A stretch of DNA of 64,000 nt from Mycolicibacterium flavescens (lineage in GTDB: Bacteria > Actinomycetota > Actinomycetes > Mycobacteriales > Mycobacteriaceae), in the NCBI RefSeq assembly GCF_001722335.1, contig NZ_MIHA01000017.1, positions 71,044 through 135,043 on the forward strand, in the 5' to 3' direction. A program made the position numbers and the translations under genes. The notes beneath the pieces were generated by a model that did not search any database, was not told where the DNA came from, and was given only the letters and a program-made list of their open reading frames with translations. Positions 53,863-62,595 of the stretch are shown here, piece by piece (within the stretch, counting starts at the first letter, position 1; each line of letters begins with the position of its first letter).

Positions 53863-54761
53863 CCGGGCAGGAACCCGCTTCGGCGCCACATCCGGCGCGC
53901 GATCGGACCGAGCAGTCCCACCTCGTCGAGAAACGCTGCCAGCGGGGCGAATCCGTCGACCTGAGTCTGGATCCGGTGCGGGCTGCGCCGGGCCATGCGC
54001 CGGGCCTGCCTGGCGTCGAGGCCCACTCGGTGGTACTGCACCTTGTTGGTGAACAGGAACCGGAAGAAGTAACCGCCGAGCCCGTTGATGTTGGACAGCA
54101 CGAACTTCGGCAGCGGCCGCATGTTCGGCACCCGCCTGCGCAGGCCGTCGCGGGCGAACTGGATGTGCCTGGCCTCCTCGGCCACGTGAATGCGCATGAG
54201 CCGCTGCACGATCGGCTGCAATTCGTCGTCGTCCATCATCTTGCGCTGCAGCGAATCGAAGATCTCCTCGCCGATCAGCGCGGCCACCCACAGCGCGGCG
54301 CCCTGGAAGGCGAACGGCAGCGAGTTGATGATGACCCGCTGATACCACTTCGGCCGCACCGGCTTCGCGCCGATCCGGTCGATCGCCTTTCCGAACATCA
54401 CCATGTGGCGGGTCTCGTCGCCCAGCTCGGTCAGCTCGTAGTGCGTCGCGGCGGCCGTCGGGTCCTGATGCATCATCTTGCGCAGCAGCGCCTGGTTGAG
54501 GATGTTCTCGAACCAGATGCCAGCCGACAGCGTGTTGGCCAGTTCCTCGCGGGACAGCGCGATCTGCTGCTCGCGGGTCATCGCGTCCCACAGCGGGGTG
54601 CCGTACAGCGACACGACCTTCGGTGGCAGGAAGAACTTGTCGGGGTCCAGCGGCGCCGCCCAGTCGATGTCGACGACGGGTGCGTAGGACTTCTTCACCG
54701 AGCCTCTGAGCAGTCGTTCGGAGGACTGGCTGCGGGTCGGGCTCGACGCTGGGCTGGTCAT
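53859..54761 (-). CDS. AurF-like diiron oxygenase
   Basis: 300 residues from ATG at 54761. Diiron ligand motifs are ELGDETRHM and HVAEEARHI, with other Glu in SAGIWFENIL and IGEEIFDSL. AurF-type enzymes oxidise aryl amines; mycobacterial members mostly have unknown substrates. The promoter region carries nested dyads. It pairs with the DUF4873 gene. Confidence 0.87.
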   Translation of the reverse strand: MTSPASSPTRSQSSERLLRGSVKKSYAPVVDIDWAAPLDPDKFFLPPKVVSLYGTPLWDAMTREQQIALSREELANTLSAGIWFENILNQALLRKMMHQDPTAAATHYELTELGDETRHMVMFGKAIDRIGAKPVRPKWYQRVIINSLPFAFQGAALWVAALIGEEIFDSLQRKMMDDDELQPIVQRLMRIHVAEEARHIQFARDGLRRRVPNMRPLPKFVLSNINGLGGYFFRFLFTNKVQYHRVGLDARQARRMARRSPHRIQTQVDGFAPLAAFLDEVGLLGPIARRMWRRSGFLPG

Positions 54762-54822
54762 CGTTGACGGCCCCTTTCGGTGACGGTCCCCTCACGGTAA
54801 GCAGCGGTCGTCATCCAGTCAA

Positions 54823-54849
54823 TACCTGCGGTACCGCATACTTGCGGTA
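54823..54849. promoter_or_regulatory. nested operator-like dyads upstream of the AurF-like gene
   Basis: TACCTGCGGTA (54823-54833) and TACTTGCGGTA (54839-54849) repeat with a 16-base period. TGCGGTACCGCA at 54827-54838 and TACCGCA-TACT-TGCGGTA at 54832-54849 are perfect dyads. The site resembles a TetR-family operator and lies between the AurF-like and YihY genes. Confidence 0.6.
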
Positions 54850-54890
54850 TCGGGCCGTTTCGCGAGGTCGCGCCGGGGTAATGGCTGGGC

Positions 54891-55943
54891 ATGCAGACCG
54901 ACCAGGCCGACCGGGCAGAGCAGACGCCGGACCCCGACGACCCGCGCAAACCGGATTCACCGACCGACCTGACCCGGCCGTCGCTGCTCTACGCGATGCG
55001 CAAGGCGGTCAGCGAGTTCCAGCGCGACGAGTGCACCGACCTGGCGGCGGCGCTGACCTACTACGCGGTGCTGTCGATCTTCCCCGCACTCGTGGTCGTG
55101 GTGTCGCTGCTCGGCGTGTTCGGCCAGGGCCGGCGCACAGTCGACGCGCTGCTGGACATCGCCGACGACGTGGCACCGGCGTCCGCGCTCGACACGCTGC
55201 GCCCGACGATCGAGCAACTGGTCGCCTCGCCGTCGGCCGGGTTCGCGCTCGTCGTCGGCGTCGTCGGCGCACTGTGGTCGGCCTCGGGCTACGTCGGGGC
55301 CTTCGGGCGCGCGATGAACCGGATCTACGAGATCGATGAGGGCCGGCCGGTGTGGAAACTGCGCCCGGTGCAGCTGCTGCTGACCCTGGCCGGTCTGGTG
55401 ATGGCGGCCGCCGTGGTGTTCATGCTGGCCATCAGCGGTCCCGTGGCGCAGGCCATCGGCGACGCGGTCGGGCTCGGGGACACGGCGGTCGCCGTCTGGA
55501 ACGTCGCGCGGTGGCCGCTGATCCTGCTGTGCGTCGTGCTCGCGGTGGCGATCCTGTACTACGTCACCCCCAACGTCGAGCAGCCGAAGTTCCGGTGGAT
55601 CAGCGGCGGCGCGGCGCTGGCGATCGTGGTCTGGCTGCTGGCGTCGCTGCTGTTCGGTCTCTACGTCGCGAACTTCAGCAGCTACAACAAGACCTACGGC
55701 GCGCTGGCGGGCGTCATCGTGTTCCTGCTGTGGCTGTGGATCACCAACCTGGCGCTGCTGTTCGGCGCCGAGGTGGACGCCGAGGTCGAGCGCAGCAGGC
55801 AACTGCAGGCCGGCATGGCCGCCGAACACGAACTGCAGCTGCCGCCGAAGGACACCCACAATCTGGACAAGGAGAAGGCGGCCGAGGAGAAGGACGTCAA
55901 GCGGGCTCGGCGGCTGCGCTTTTCGCGGGGGCGCAAACACTAG
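54891..55943 (+). CDS. YihY/BrkB-family membrane protein
   Basis: 350 residues. A charged N-terminal tail is followed by about six membrane helices, with DLAAALTYYAVLSIFPALVV near residues 45-65 and NKTYGALAGVIVFLLWLWIT later, as in YihY/virulence factor BrkB proteins (formerly called RNase BN). A basic, Lys-rich C-terminal tail follows. Role unknown, possibly transport. Confidence 0.9.
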   Translation: MQTDQADRAEQTPDPDDPRKPDSPTDLTRPSLLYAMRKAVSEFQRDECTDLAAALTYYAVLSIFPALVVVVSLLGVFGQGRRTVDALLDIADDVAPASALDTLRPTIEQLVASPSAGFALVVGVVGALWSASGYVGAFGRAMNRIYEIDEGRPVWKLRPVQLLLTLAGLVMAAAVVFMLAISGPVAQAIGDAVGLGDTAVAVWNVARWPLILLCVVLAVAILYYVTPNVEQPKFRWISGGAALAIVVWLLASLLFGLYVANFSSYNKTYGALAGVIVFLLWLWITNLALLFGAEVDAEVERSRQLQAGMAAEHELQLPPKDTHNLDKEKAAEEKDVKRARRLRFSRGRKH

Positions 55944-55956
55944 GCATACTCCGGGG

Positions 55957-56700
55957 GTGACCCGTCGAATTCACGTCATCGGCATCGGGGCGGGCGACCC
56001 GGACCAGGTGACCGCACAGGCGGTGGCCGCGCTCAACGACACCCAGGTGTTCTTCGCGATGGACAAGGGCGCCGCCAAAGACGACCTGGTGGCGTTGCGA
56101 CGGCACATCTGCGAGCGCTTCATCCGCGAACCCGGCTACCGGTTCGTCGAACTGCCCGACCCGCCGCGCGCCAGAAACGGCGATTACCGGCAGGCCGTCG
56201 CCGACTGGCATGCCGCGCGGGCGCGGGTGTGGGCGGACGCGATCACGACGGAACTCGGGCCCGACGGCGTCGGCGCGTTCCTGGCGTGGGGGGACCCGTC
56301 GCTGTACGACAGCACACTGCGCATCCTCGACACCGTCGCCGCCCACGTCGACATCGACTACGACGTCATCCCGGGCGTCACCGCGATCCAGACGCTCACC
56401 GCCCGACATCGCATCCCGCTCAACGACGTCGGCGAACCCGTGCTGATCACCACCGGCAGGCAGCTGCGCGAGCACGGCTTGACCGGCAGCGCGGTGGTGA
56501 TGCTCGACGGCGACTGCGCGTTCCAGACCTGCCCGCCCGACACCCGGATCTGGTGGGGCGCCTACCTCGGCACACCCGACGAGTTGCTGATGGCCGGCAC
56601 GGTCGGTGCCGTCGGCGAGGAGATCGTCCGGGTCCGCGCCGACGCCCGCGCCCGCCACGGCTGGATCATGGACACCTACCTGCTGCGTTCGGCAGACTGA
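55957..56700 (+). CDS. cobF: precorrin-6A synthase (deacetylating)
   Basis: 247 residues from GTG at 55957. IHVIGIGAGDPDQVTAQA and FLAWGDPSLYDSTLRIL are SAM-binding tetrapyrrole methylase motifs; the family signature fits CobF, which methylates precorrin-5 at C-1 in aerobic cobalamin synthesis. Other cob genes are not in the window. Confidence 0.9.
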   Translation: MTRRIHVIGIGAGDPDQVTAQAVAALNDTQVFFAMDKGAAKDDLVALRRHICERFIREPGYRFVELPDPPRARNGDYRQAVADWHAARARVWADAITTELGPDGVGAFLAWGDPSLYDSTLRILDTVAAHVDIDYDVIPGVTAIQTLTARHRIPLNDVGEPVLITTGRQLREHGLTGSAVVMLDGDCAFQTCPPDTRIWWGAYLGTPDELLMAGTVGAVGEEIVRVRADARARHGWIMDTYLLRSAD

Positions 56701-56705
56701 CCCGC

Positions 56706-57101
56706 ATGGGTGGTTTCCTGCTGCGGGCCGCTGTGACCGGTGTCGCGCTGTGGGTGGTGACGCTCATCGTGCCCGGCATCGACTTCGTCGGCGCCGACTC
56801 TCGACTGCAGGAAGTCGGCATCATCTTCGTCGTCGCGGTGATTTTCGGACTGGTCAACGCGGTCGTCAAACCGATCGTGCAGATCATCTCGATCCCGCTC
56901 TACATCCTGACGCTCGGCTTGATCCACATCGTCATCAACGCGTTGATGCTGTGGATCACGTCGTGGATCACCGATCACACCACGCACTGGGGGCTGTCGA
57001 TCGACAACTTCTGGTGGACCGCGATCTGGGCGGCGATCGTGCTGTCGATCGTGAGCTGGGCGCTGTCGCTGGTCGTCGGTGGTGTCGGGCAGCGGGGCTG
57101 A
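56706..57101 (+). CDS. phage-holin-family-like small membrane protein
   Basis: 131 residues with about four membrane helices. FGLVNAVVKPIVQIISIPLY and LTLGLIHIVINALMLWIT are typical of the superfamily IV group found widely in actinobacteria. No phage genes surround it, so a host role is more likely. It starts five bases after cobF. Confidence 0.87.
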   Translation: MGGFLLRAAVTGVALWVVTLIVPGIDFVGADSRLQEVGIIFVVAVIFGLVNAVVKPIVQIISIPLYILTLGLIHIVINALMLWITSWITDHTTHWGLSIDNFWWTAIWAAIVLSIVSWALSLVVGGVGQRG

Positions 57102-57117
57102 CCGGCACACTGGAACC

Positions 57118-57981
57118 ATGCCCGAACTGCCCGAAGTCGAAGCCCTCGCCGATCACCTGCGACGTCACGCCGTCGGCCTGACCGTCGGGCGCATCGACGT
57201 GTCGGCGTTCTCGGTGCTCAAGACCTTCGACCCGCCCATCTCGGTCCTGCACGGCCAGGCCGTCACCGGCGCCGACCGGTGGGGCAAGTACCTCGGTCTG
57301 CAGGTCGACGGGCTGCACCTGATCACGCACCTGTCGCGGGCGGGCTGGCTGCGATGGTCGGACAGACTGGCCGCCGCCCCGCTCAAACCGGGCAAAGGCC
57401 CGATCGCGCTGCGCGTACACCTGGGCACACCCGGCGAGGCGCCCGGCTTCGACCTCACCGAGGCCGGCACCCAGAAGCGGCTCGCCGTGTGGCTCGTCGA
57501 CGACCCGACCAAGGTCCCCGGCATCGCCACCCTCGGCCCCGACGCCCTGTCGCTCGGCCCCGAGGATCTGGCCGCGGTGTTGTCCGGACACTCGGGACGC
57601 ATCAAGACCGTCATCACCGACCAGAAGATCATCGCCGGGATCGGCAACGCCTACAGCGACGAGATCCTGCACGTCGCCCGGCTTTCCCCGTTCGCGACCG
57701 CGGGCAAGCTCACCGACGCCCAGTTGGCGGCGCTGCACGACGCGATGATCGCCGTGCTCGGCGACGCGGTGAAGCGTTCGGTCGGCCAGCAGGCGGCGAC
57801 GCTCAAGGGCGAGAAGCGCTCCGGGCTGCGCGTACACGCCAGGACCGGGCTGCCGTGCCCGGTATGCGGGGACACCGTTCGCGAGGTCTCGTTCGCGGAC
57901 AAGTCATTTCAGTACTGTCCCACCTGTCAGACCGGCGGCAAGATCCTCGCCGACCGGCGGATGTCTCGGCTGCTCAAGTAA
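57118..57981 (+). CDS. Fpg/Nei-family DNA glycosylase
   Basis: 287 residues. MPELPEVEALADHL gives the catalytic Pro2/Glu3. The helix-two-turn-helix region IKTVITDQKIIAGIGNAYSDEI and a C-terminal zinc finger with CPVCGDTVREVSFADKSFQY then CPTCQT are present. The sequence strongly recalls the M. tuberculosis Rv0944-type protein, whose glycosylase activity may be limited. It may act in oxidised base repair. Confidence 0.9.
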   Translation: MPELPEVEALADHLRRHAVGLTVGRIDVSAFSVLKTFDPPISVLHGQAVTGADRWGKYLGLQVDGLHLITHLSRAGWLRWSDRLAAAPLKPGKGPIALRVHLGTPGEAPGFDLTEAGTQKRLAVWLVDDPTKVPGIATLGPDALSLGPEDLAAVLSGHSGRIKTVITDQKIIAGIGNAYSDEILHVARLSPFATAGKLTDAQLAALHDAMIAVLGDAVKRSVGQQAATLKGEKRSGLRVHARTGLPCPVCGDTVREVSFADKSFQYCPTCQTGGKILADRRMSRLLK

Positions 57982-58065
57982 ATGTGAGCAACCGCCCGTT
58001 TCCGCAGGCCGTGCGTCCTCCGGATGCGAGTTGTCACACCCGCGCCGGCGACGGACGCTCGGGGT

Positions 58066-59043
58066 ATGGAATACGCGCGATACGCCGCATTTGTACCGGC
58101 CCACCACCGTCCGTCACCGCCGATCGACCCCGTCTCCACCTGGTGGTCCTGGCGCGGTAGGCGAGTCCACATCGCCCGCGCCGCAGTCCCCGATGCGCCG
58201 GTGCGGCTGCTGGTCGTGCACGGCGCCGGCGGCTACTCGGGCGCCCTGTGGCCGATCGCGGCAGCCGTGGCGCGCGAGGGCATCGAGGTGCTGTCGCCGG
58301 ACATGCCGCTCTACGGCGACACCGTCGAACCCGATCCGCGGTCGGTGCGCTACCCCGACTGGCTCGACCTGCTGAGCGACCTCGTGGTCGCCGAACGGGC
58401 CGCCGACCCGCGCCCGCTGGTGTTGTTCGGCGCCAGCATGGGCGGAATGATGGCGTATGAGGCGGCCGCCCGCACCGGCGAGGTCGCGCACGTCGTCGCC
58501 ACCTGCCTGCTCGATCCGGCGGTGCCCGCCGCTCGCAGTGCGGCAGCGCGTATTTCGGCCATCGGACCGGTGGCGCCCGTGTTGATGCGGGCTGTCGATA
58601 GCGTGCTGGGGCGGGTGCGGGTCCCGATCCGCTGGCTGGTCGACATGAACAACATGAGCCACGACGCGGAGTTGACCCGGCTGTGCGCCGAGGACCCCAA
58701 GGGCGGCGGCGTCCGGGTGCCGGTGGGTTTCCTCGCCAGTTGGCTCAACCACGCCCACACCGCACCCGAGTCGTTCACCGCCGCGCCGGTCACGCTGACA
58801 CATCCCGGCGCCGACCGGTGGACCCCTCCGCAACTCAGCATCGACTTCCTGCGCCGCATAGCCGGTCCGACAAGGCTTGTCATGCTGGACAACTGCGGGC
58901 ACTTTCCCGTCGAAGAGCCGGGGCTGACCCAGCTCGCCGCCGCACTGCGCGACGTCCGCGATGACGTGATCGCTAGGACGGCGGCGCCAACCGATCGACC
59001 AGCGTCATCAGCTGGTCCACGTCCATCTCCTGACCGGTCATGA
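58066..59043 (+). CDS. alpha/beta hydrolase
   Basis: 325 residues from ATG at 58066. The oxyanion segment VVHGAGGYSGALWP, nucleophile in LFGASMGGMM and His in DNCGHFPVEEPG define an active hydrolase. No signal peptide. Substrate unknown. The C-terminal tail runs 71 bases into the convergent TetR gene. Confidence 0.85.
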   Translation: MEYARYAAFVPAHHRPSPPIDPVSTWWSWRGRRVHIARAAVPDAPVRLLVVHGAGGYSGALWPIAAAVAREGIEVLSPDMPLYGDTVEPDPRSVRYPDWLDLLSDLVVAERAADPRPLVLFGASMGGMMAYEAAARTGEVAHVVATCLLDPAVPAARSAAARISAIGPVAPVLMRAVDSVLGRVRVPIRWLVDMNNMSHDAELTRLCAEDPKGGGVRVPVGFLASWLNHAHTAPESFTAAPVTLTHPGADRWTPPQLSIDFLRRIAGPTRLVMLDNCGHFPVEEPGLTQLAAALRDVRDDVIARTAAPTDRPASSAGPRPSPDRS

Positions 59044-59560
59044 CGCGGTGCAGGTGGGTGTCGACCGCGTGAACCACTGTCCGCGCGGTTGATTCGGCGT
59101 CGTCGCCGTCGCGCCCGCAGCGCGCCAGGTGCCAGGCCACCTCGCTGCTCATGTCGTCCTCGAACGACTCCATCGCGGCGATATCACCGGCCGTGCGCGG
59201 GCCGAGCCGGTGCATCAACCGGTGCAGGCCGGGACGGTCCTGATGCAGTGCGACGACGGCGTCGAGCAGCGCGCGCATCGTCTCCTCGAACGGCGGCTCC
59301 TCCTCGCGCAGCCTCTTGAACACCGCCTCGATGCGGGTCCGCGCCACGTTGACGTGCCGCTCCGCCAGCGCGTGGATCAGCGCGTGCTTGTTCGGGAAGT
59401 ACTGGTACAGGCTGCCGATCGAGACGCCCGCCCGTTCGGCGATACGGTTGGTGGTCGCGGCGAGGCCCTCCCGGTTGAACACCTGGGCAGCGGCTTCGAG
59501 CAACACCTCAACGGTGTCGCGCGATCGTGACTGGCGGGGTCGCTTTCTCGGCTCGTCGAT
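58973..59560 (-). CDS. TetR-family regulator with no ordinary start codon
   Basis: The coding-like frame from about 59560 reads IDEPRKRPRQSRSRDTVEVL, then LLEAAAQVFNREGLAATTNR, a full TetR N-terminus. No ATG, GTG or TTG exists before GTG at 59506 in this frame; it is bounded by the chorismate mutase TGA. TACACT lies 7-12 bases before ATC at 59560, so a leaderless message starting with AUC is possible (195 residues). Otherwise GTG at 59506 gives 177 residues without the N-terminal arm. Ligand unknown. Confidence 0.75.
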   Translation of the reverse strand: MDEPRKRPRQSRSRDTVEVLLEAAAQVFNREGLAATTNRIAERAGVSIGSLYQYFPNKHALIHALAERHVNVARTRIEAVFKRLREEEPPFEETMRALLDAVVALHQDRPGLHRLMHRLGPRTAGDIAAMESFEDDMSSEVAWHLARCGRDGDDAESTARTVVHAVDTHLHRVMTGQEMDVDQLMTLVDRLAPPS

Positions 59561-59578
59561 ACGCCGAGTGTACGTCGA

Positions 59579-60145
59579 TCACCCTCGCGGACAGTAGGAC
59601 CGCGTGGCCGATGCCAGCGCCTGACGGTACAGCGGGTCGAACCGGCGGGCGTCACCGACGGCCTGGGTCGCGGATGCAACAGCGGCGGTGCACTCGGGGC
59701 TGTGCAGCGAGTTCCACTGCGCAGCAATCTCGTCCACCATCTTCGTGTTCAGGCGGTCGATCTCTGCGCGTGACTGAGACAGGTCTGGAGCGGTCACCGG
59801 CGCGGAGGCTGGATCGAACTTCCACTGACCGAAGCGGGTGTACTCGATGCCCTCGGTCGCGTCGATCTGGTTGCGGAAGATGTCCCGAACGTAGTCCCGG
59901 TCGATGCCGTGGGCGTCGGCCGCGGCGGCGACGGAATCGAGGACCTGCTCGGCGCGCGGCTTGTCGGTCAGCGGCCCGCCGGTGATCCACTTGGCGGCCG
60001 CGATCGGATCGGCGGTCTCGAGTCGCTGCGCGGCAGCGTCCACCAGCGGGTACAACGGGCTCGCGGGTTGCGCCACCGCCGTCGCCTGGGGGAGCGCGAC
60101 GAACAGGCTGACCACGATGAGTACGGCTGTCCGCAGGATGCGCAT
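59579..60145 (-). CDS. secreted chorismate mutase (AroQ gamma-type)
   Basis: 188 residues from ATG at 60145. The signal peptide (LIVVSLFVALPQATAVA) is followed by LYPLVDAAAQRLETADPIAA, KWITGGPL, YVRDIFRNQI and ATEGIEYTRFGQWK, as in M. tuberculosis Rv1885c. It converts chorismate to prephenate outside the cytosol, a puzzling place for that step. Its TGA lies in the same frame as the TetR gene that follows. Confidence 0.9.
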   Translation of the reverse strand: MRILRTAVLIVVSLFVALPQATAVAQPASPLYPLVDAAAQRLETADPIAAAKWITGGPLTDKPRAEQVLDSVAAAADAHGIDRDYVRDIFRNQIDATEGIEYTRFGQWKFDPASAPVTAPDLSQSRAEIDRLNTKMVDEIAAQWNSLHSPECTAAVASATQAVGDARRFDPLYRQALASATRSYCPRG

Positions 60146-60187
60146 CCGCCCATTCTGACTCGCCGCGCCTTGGCCTAGCCTGTCAGG

Positions 60188-60937
60188 GTGAATCGGCAGA
60201 AGATCTTGATCACCGGCGCGAGCTCAGGCCTGGGCGCGGGCATGGCACGGGCGTTCGCCGCCAAGGGACGCGACCTCGCGCTGTGCGCGCGCCGCATCGA
60301 CCGGCTCGAAGAGCTCAGGGCCGAACTTGCCGACCGTCATCCCGGAATCACCGTCGCGGTCGCCGCGCTCGACGTCAACGATCACGAGCAGGTGCCCAAG
60401 GTGTTCGCCGAACTGTCCGACGAACTGGGCGGGATCGACCGCATCATCGTCAACGCCGGCGTCGGCAAGGGCGCCCCGCTCGGATCCGGGAAGCTGTGGG
60501 CGAACAAAGCCACCATAGAAACCAATCTCGTTGCGGCGCTTGTTCAGATCGAAACCGCGCTGGAGATGTTCAAGGCCGCGGGCAGCGGGCACCTGGTGTT
60601 GGTGTCGTCGGTGCTGGGTAACAAGGGCGTGCCGGGCGTGAAGGCGGCCTACGCCGCGAGCAAGGCGGGTGTGACGTCGCTGGGAGAGTCGCTGCGGGCC
60701 GAGTACGCGCGCGGGCCCATCAAGGTGACCGTCCTCGAACCCGGCTACATCGAATCCGAGATGACAGCGAAGTCCGCATCGACGATGTTGATGGTGGACA
60801 CCGCAACCGGGGTCAAAGCGATGGTCGACGCCATGGAACGCGAGCGTGGACGCGCGGCGGTGCCGTGGTGGCCCTGGGCGCCGCTGGTTCAGGTGATGCG
60901 GGTGTTGCCTCCGCGACTGACGAAGGCCTTCGCCTGA
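60188..60937 (+). CDS. SDR-family oxidoreductase (Rv0945-like)
   Basis: 249 residues from GTG at 60188. TGASSGLGAGMA, NAGVG, Ser in VLVSSVLG and YAASKAGV give a full catalytic set. TAGCCT 7-12 bases upstream suggests a leaderless start. Its position close to the Fpg-like gene recalls Rv0945. Substrate unknown. Confidence 0.88.
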   Translation: MNRQKILITGASSGLGAGMARAFAAKGRDLALCARRIDRLEELRAELADRHPGITVAVAALDVNDHEQVPKVFAELSDELGGIDRIIVNAGVGKGAPLGSGKLWANKATIETNLVAALVQIETALEMFKAAGSGHLVLVSSVLGNKGVPGVKAAYAASKAGVTSLGESLRAEYARGPIKVTVLEPGYIESEMTAKSASTMLMVDTATGVKAMVDAMERERGRAAVPWWPWAPLVQVMRVLPPRLTKAFA

Positions 60938-60997
60938 CCGGCGTGTAAGCGGGTGAGATAGCGGGTAGGCGCAGCGCTGGATTCGAGGAGGCTTTCG

Positions 60998-61987
60998 ATG
61001 AAGGTGCTGTTGACCGGCGGGACCGGTTTCGTCGGCGCATGGACGGCAAAGGCGGTGGCCGACGCGGGCCACCAGGTGCGGTTCCTGGTGCGCGATCCGG
61101 CGCGGTTGCAGACCAGTGCCGCGCAGATCGGAGTGGACACCGGCGACTACGCTGTCGGCGACATCGCCGACTCCGAGTCCACAGCCGCGGCGATGGACGG
61201 TTGTGATGCGGTAATCCATTCGGCGGCAATGGTATCCATGGATCCACGGCAGGCCGGTGCCATGCTGCGGACCAACCTCGACGGCGCGCACAACGTGCTG
61301 GGAGTGGCCGCCGACCGCGGCCTCGACCCGATCGTGCATGTTTCGAGCTTCACGGCCTTGTTCCGTGCCGGTTGTCGTGTGCTTCACGCCGATCTGCCCG
61401 TTGCCGGCGGGACGGACGGCTACGGCAAGTCGAAAGCGGCGGTGGAGGAGTACGCGCGCGAACTACAGGATGCGGGCGCGCCAGTCGCGATCACCTATCC
61501 GGGGATGGTGCTGGGCCCGCCTGCGGGAAATCAGTTCGGCGAAGCGGCAGAGGGTGTTCAAGCGGCCGTCCAGATGCGCGGGGTGCCCGGGCGCGGCGCG
61601 GCATGGACCGTGGTCGACGTGCGAGATCTCGCCGCGCTACACACGGCTTTGCTCGAGCCGGGCAAAGGCCCGCGTCGATATATGGCCGGCGGCAAGCGAG
61701 TTCCGCTCGCCGAGCTGGCAACGATGATCGGGCGCGCAGCCGGACAGACACTTCGGGTGTATCCGGTGCCAGATGTGTTCCTACGCAACGTCGGACGCGT
61801 CGTCGATGTGGTGGGTCCGTATCTGCCGTTCGACGCGCCGGTCACCGGTGCGGCAATGCAGTACTACACCCAGATGCCCTCATGTGATGACTCGCCGAGC
61901 GAAACCGAACTCGGGATCAGCTATCGCGATCCGCAGGAAACGCTGGCGGACACCGTTTCCGGGCTGCGTCAGGTCGGCCGGCTGTGA
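60998..61987 (+). CDS. NAD-dependent epimerase/dehydratase family protein
   Basis: 329 residues. LLTGGTGFVGAWTAKAV binds NAD. Ser in VHVSSFTALF and Tyr/Lys in YGKSKAAVEE form the active site of extended SDRs. It resembles dihydroflavonol reductase-like or 3-beta-HSD-like actinobacterial proteins. GAGGAGG upstream. Substrate unknown. Confidence 0.88.
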   Translation: MKVLLTGGTGFVGAWTAKAVADAGHQVRFLVRDPARLQTSAAQIGVDTGDYAVGDIADSESTAAAMDGCDAVIHSAAMVSMDPRQAGAMLRTNLDGAHNVLGVAADRGLDPIVHVSSFTALFRAGCRVLHADLPVAGGTDGYGKSKAAVEEYARELQDAGAPVAITYPGMVLGPPAGNQFGEAAEGVQAAVQMRGVPGRGAAWTVVDVRDLAALHTALLEPGKGPRRYMAGGKRVPLAELATMIGRAAGQTLRVYPVPDVFLRNVGRVVDVVGPYLPFDAPVTGAAMQYYTQMPSCDDSPSETELGISYRDPQETLADTVSGLRQVGRL

Positions 61988-62055
61988 TCATGGCGACAAG
62001 CTGCGCGGGAAATTTCGAGGTTTGGTTAGACAGGCGAGGTGGTAGCCCTAAGGAC

Positions 62056-62436
62056 ATGAACGTGAAACTGACGAAGATGACGCCCCTGTTGTTCGCGGGC
62101 GCCGCGGCAGCCGCGATTGCCGCAGCGCCGATCGCCGGTGCCCAGCCGCCGCCCCCGCCGCCGTGTTTGAACGCCGACGGCACTCCCTGTGCGGGTATCG
62201 GCAATATCGAAGCCGGCCCCGGCGGCGGTGCCGAAGTCAACGTCCCCGGCGGCCCGCAGGGCACCGCTGATGGTGGCGGCGCCGCAGGTGTAATCCCCGG
62301 TGGCCCAGCCGGTTCGGCCGGTCCCGGTGGCGCGAGCGGCTCGCTCGCTCCGAACGGACCCGGCGGCACCGCCGGTCCCGATGGTGCTGCCGGATGCCTG
62401 CCGAACGTCGGCTGCATAAATATTCCGGTTGGCTGA
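62056..62436 (+). CDS. small secreted Gly/Pro-rich protein
   Basis: 126 residues from ATG at 62056, with TAAGGA upstream. The signal peptide (LLFAGAAAAAIAAAPIAGA) is followed by QPPPPPPCLNADGTPCAG and a Gly/Ala/Pro-rich repeat, ending GCLPNVGCINIPVG, with Cys pairs at each end. Function unknown; exported in mycobacteria. A strong terminator follows. Confidence 0.78.
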   Translation: MNVKLTKMTPLLFAGAAAAAIAAAPIAGAQPPPPPPCLNADGTPCAGIGNIEAGPGGGAEVNVPGGPQGTADGGGAAGVIPGGPAGSAGPGGASGSLAPNGPGGTAGPDGAAGCLPNVGCINIPVG

Positions 62437-62461
62437 GGTCTGATCACCCACTGAATCAACG

Positions 62462-62509
62462 CGCGCGGCGCACGCTCCGATATGGAGTGTGCGCCGCGCG
62501 TGCTTTTTT
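62462..62509 (+). terminator. strong intrinsic terminator
   Basis: Seventeen-base arms, 62462-62478 and 62484-62500, pair with a single G-U and a five-base loop, followed by tgcTTTTTT. It ends the small secreted gene. Confidence 0.92.
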
Positions 62510-62595
62510 GCTTTCTCTCAAATAGCTTCTGTCACTTTGGTTTCTGGGGCCACATTTGGGGGTGCGGTGTCGGTGGGCGGGTTTAGTGTCGGGTT

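Noticed and set aside
56706..57101. Prophage suggested by the holin-like gene.
   Set aside because: No other phage gene or attachment site is nearby; this family is common in host genomes.
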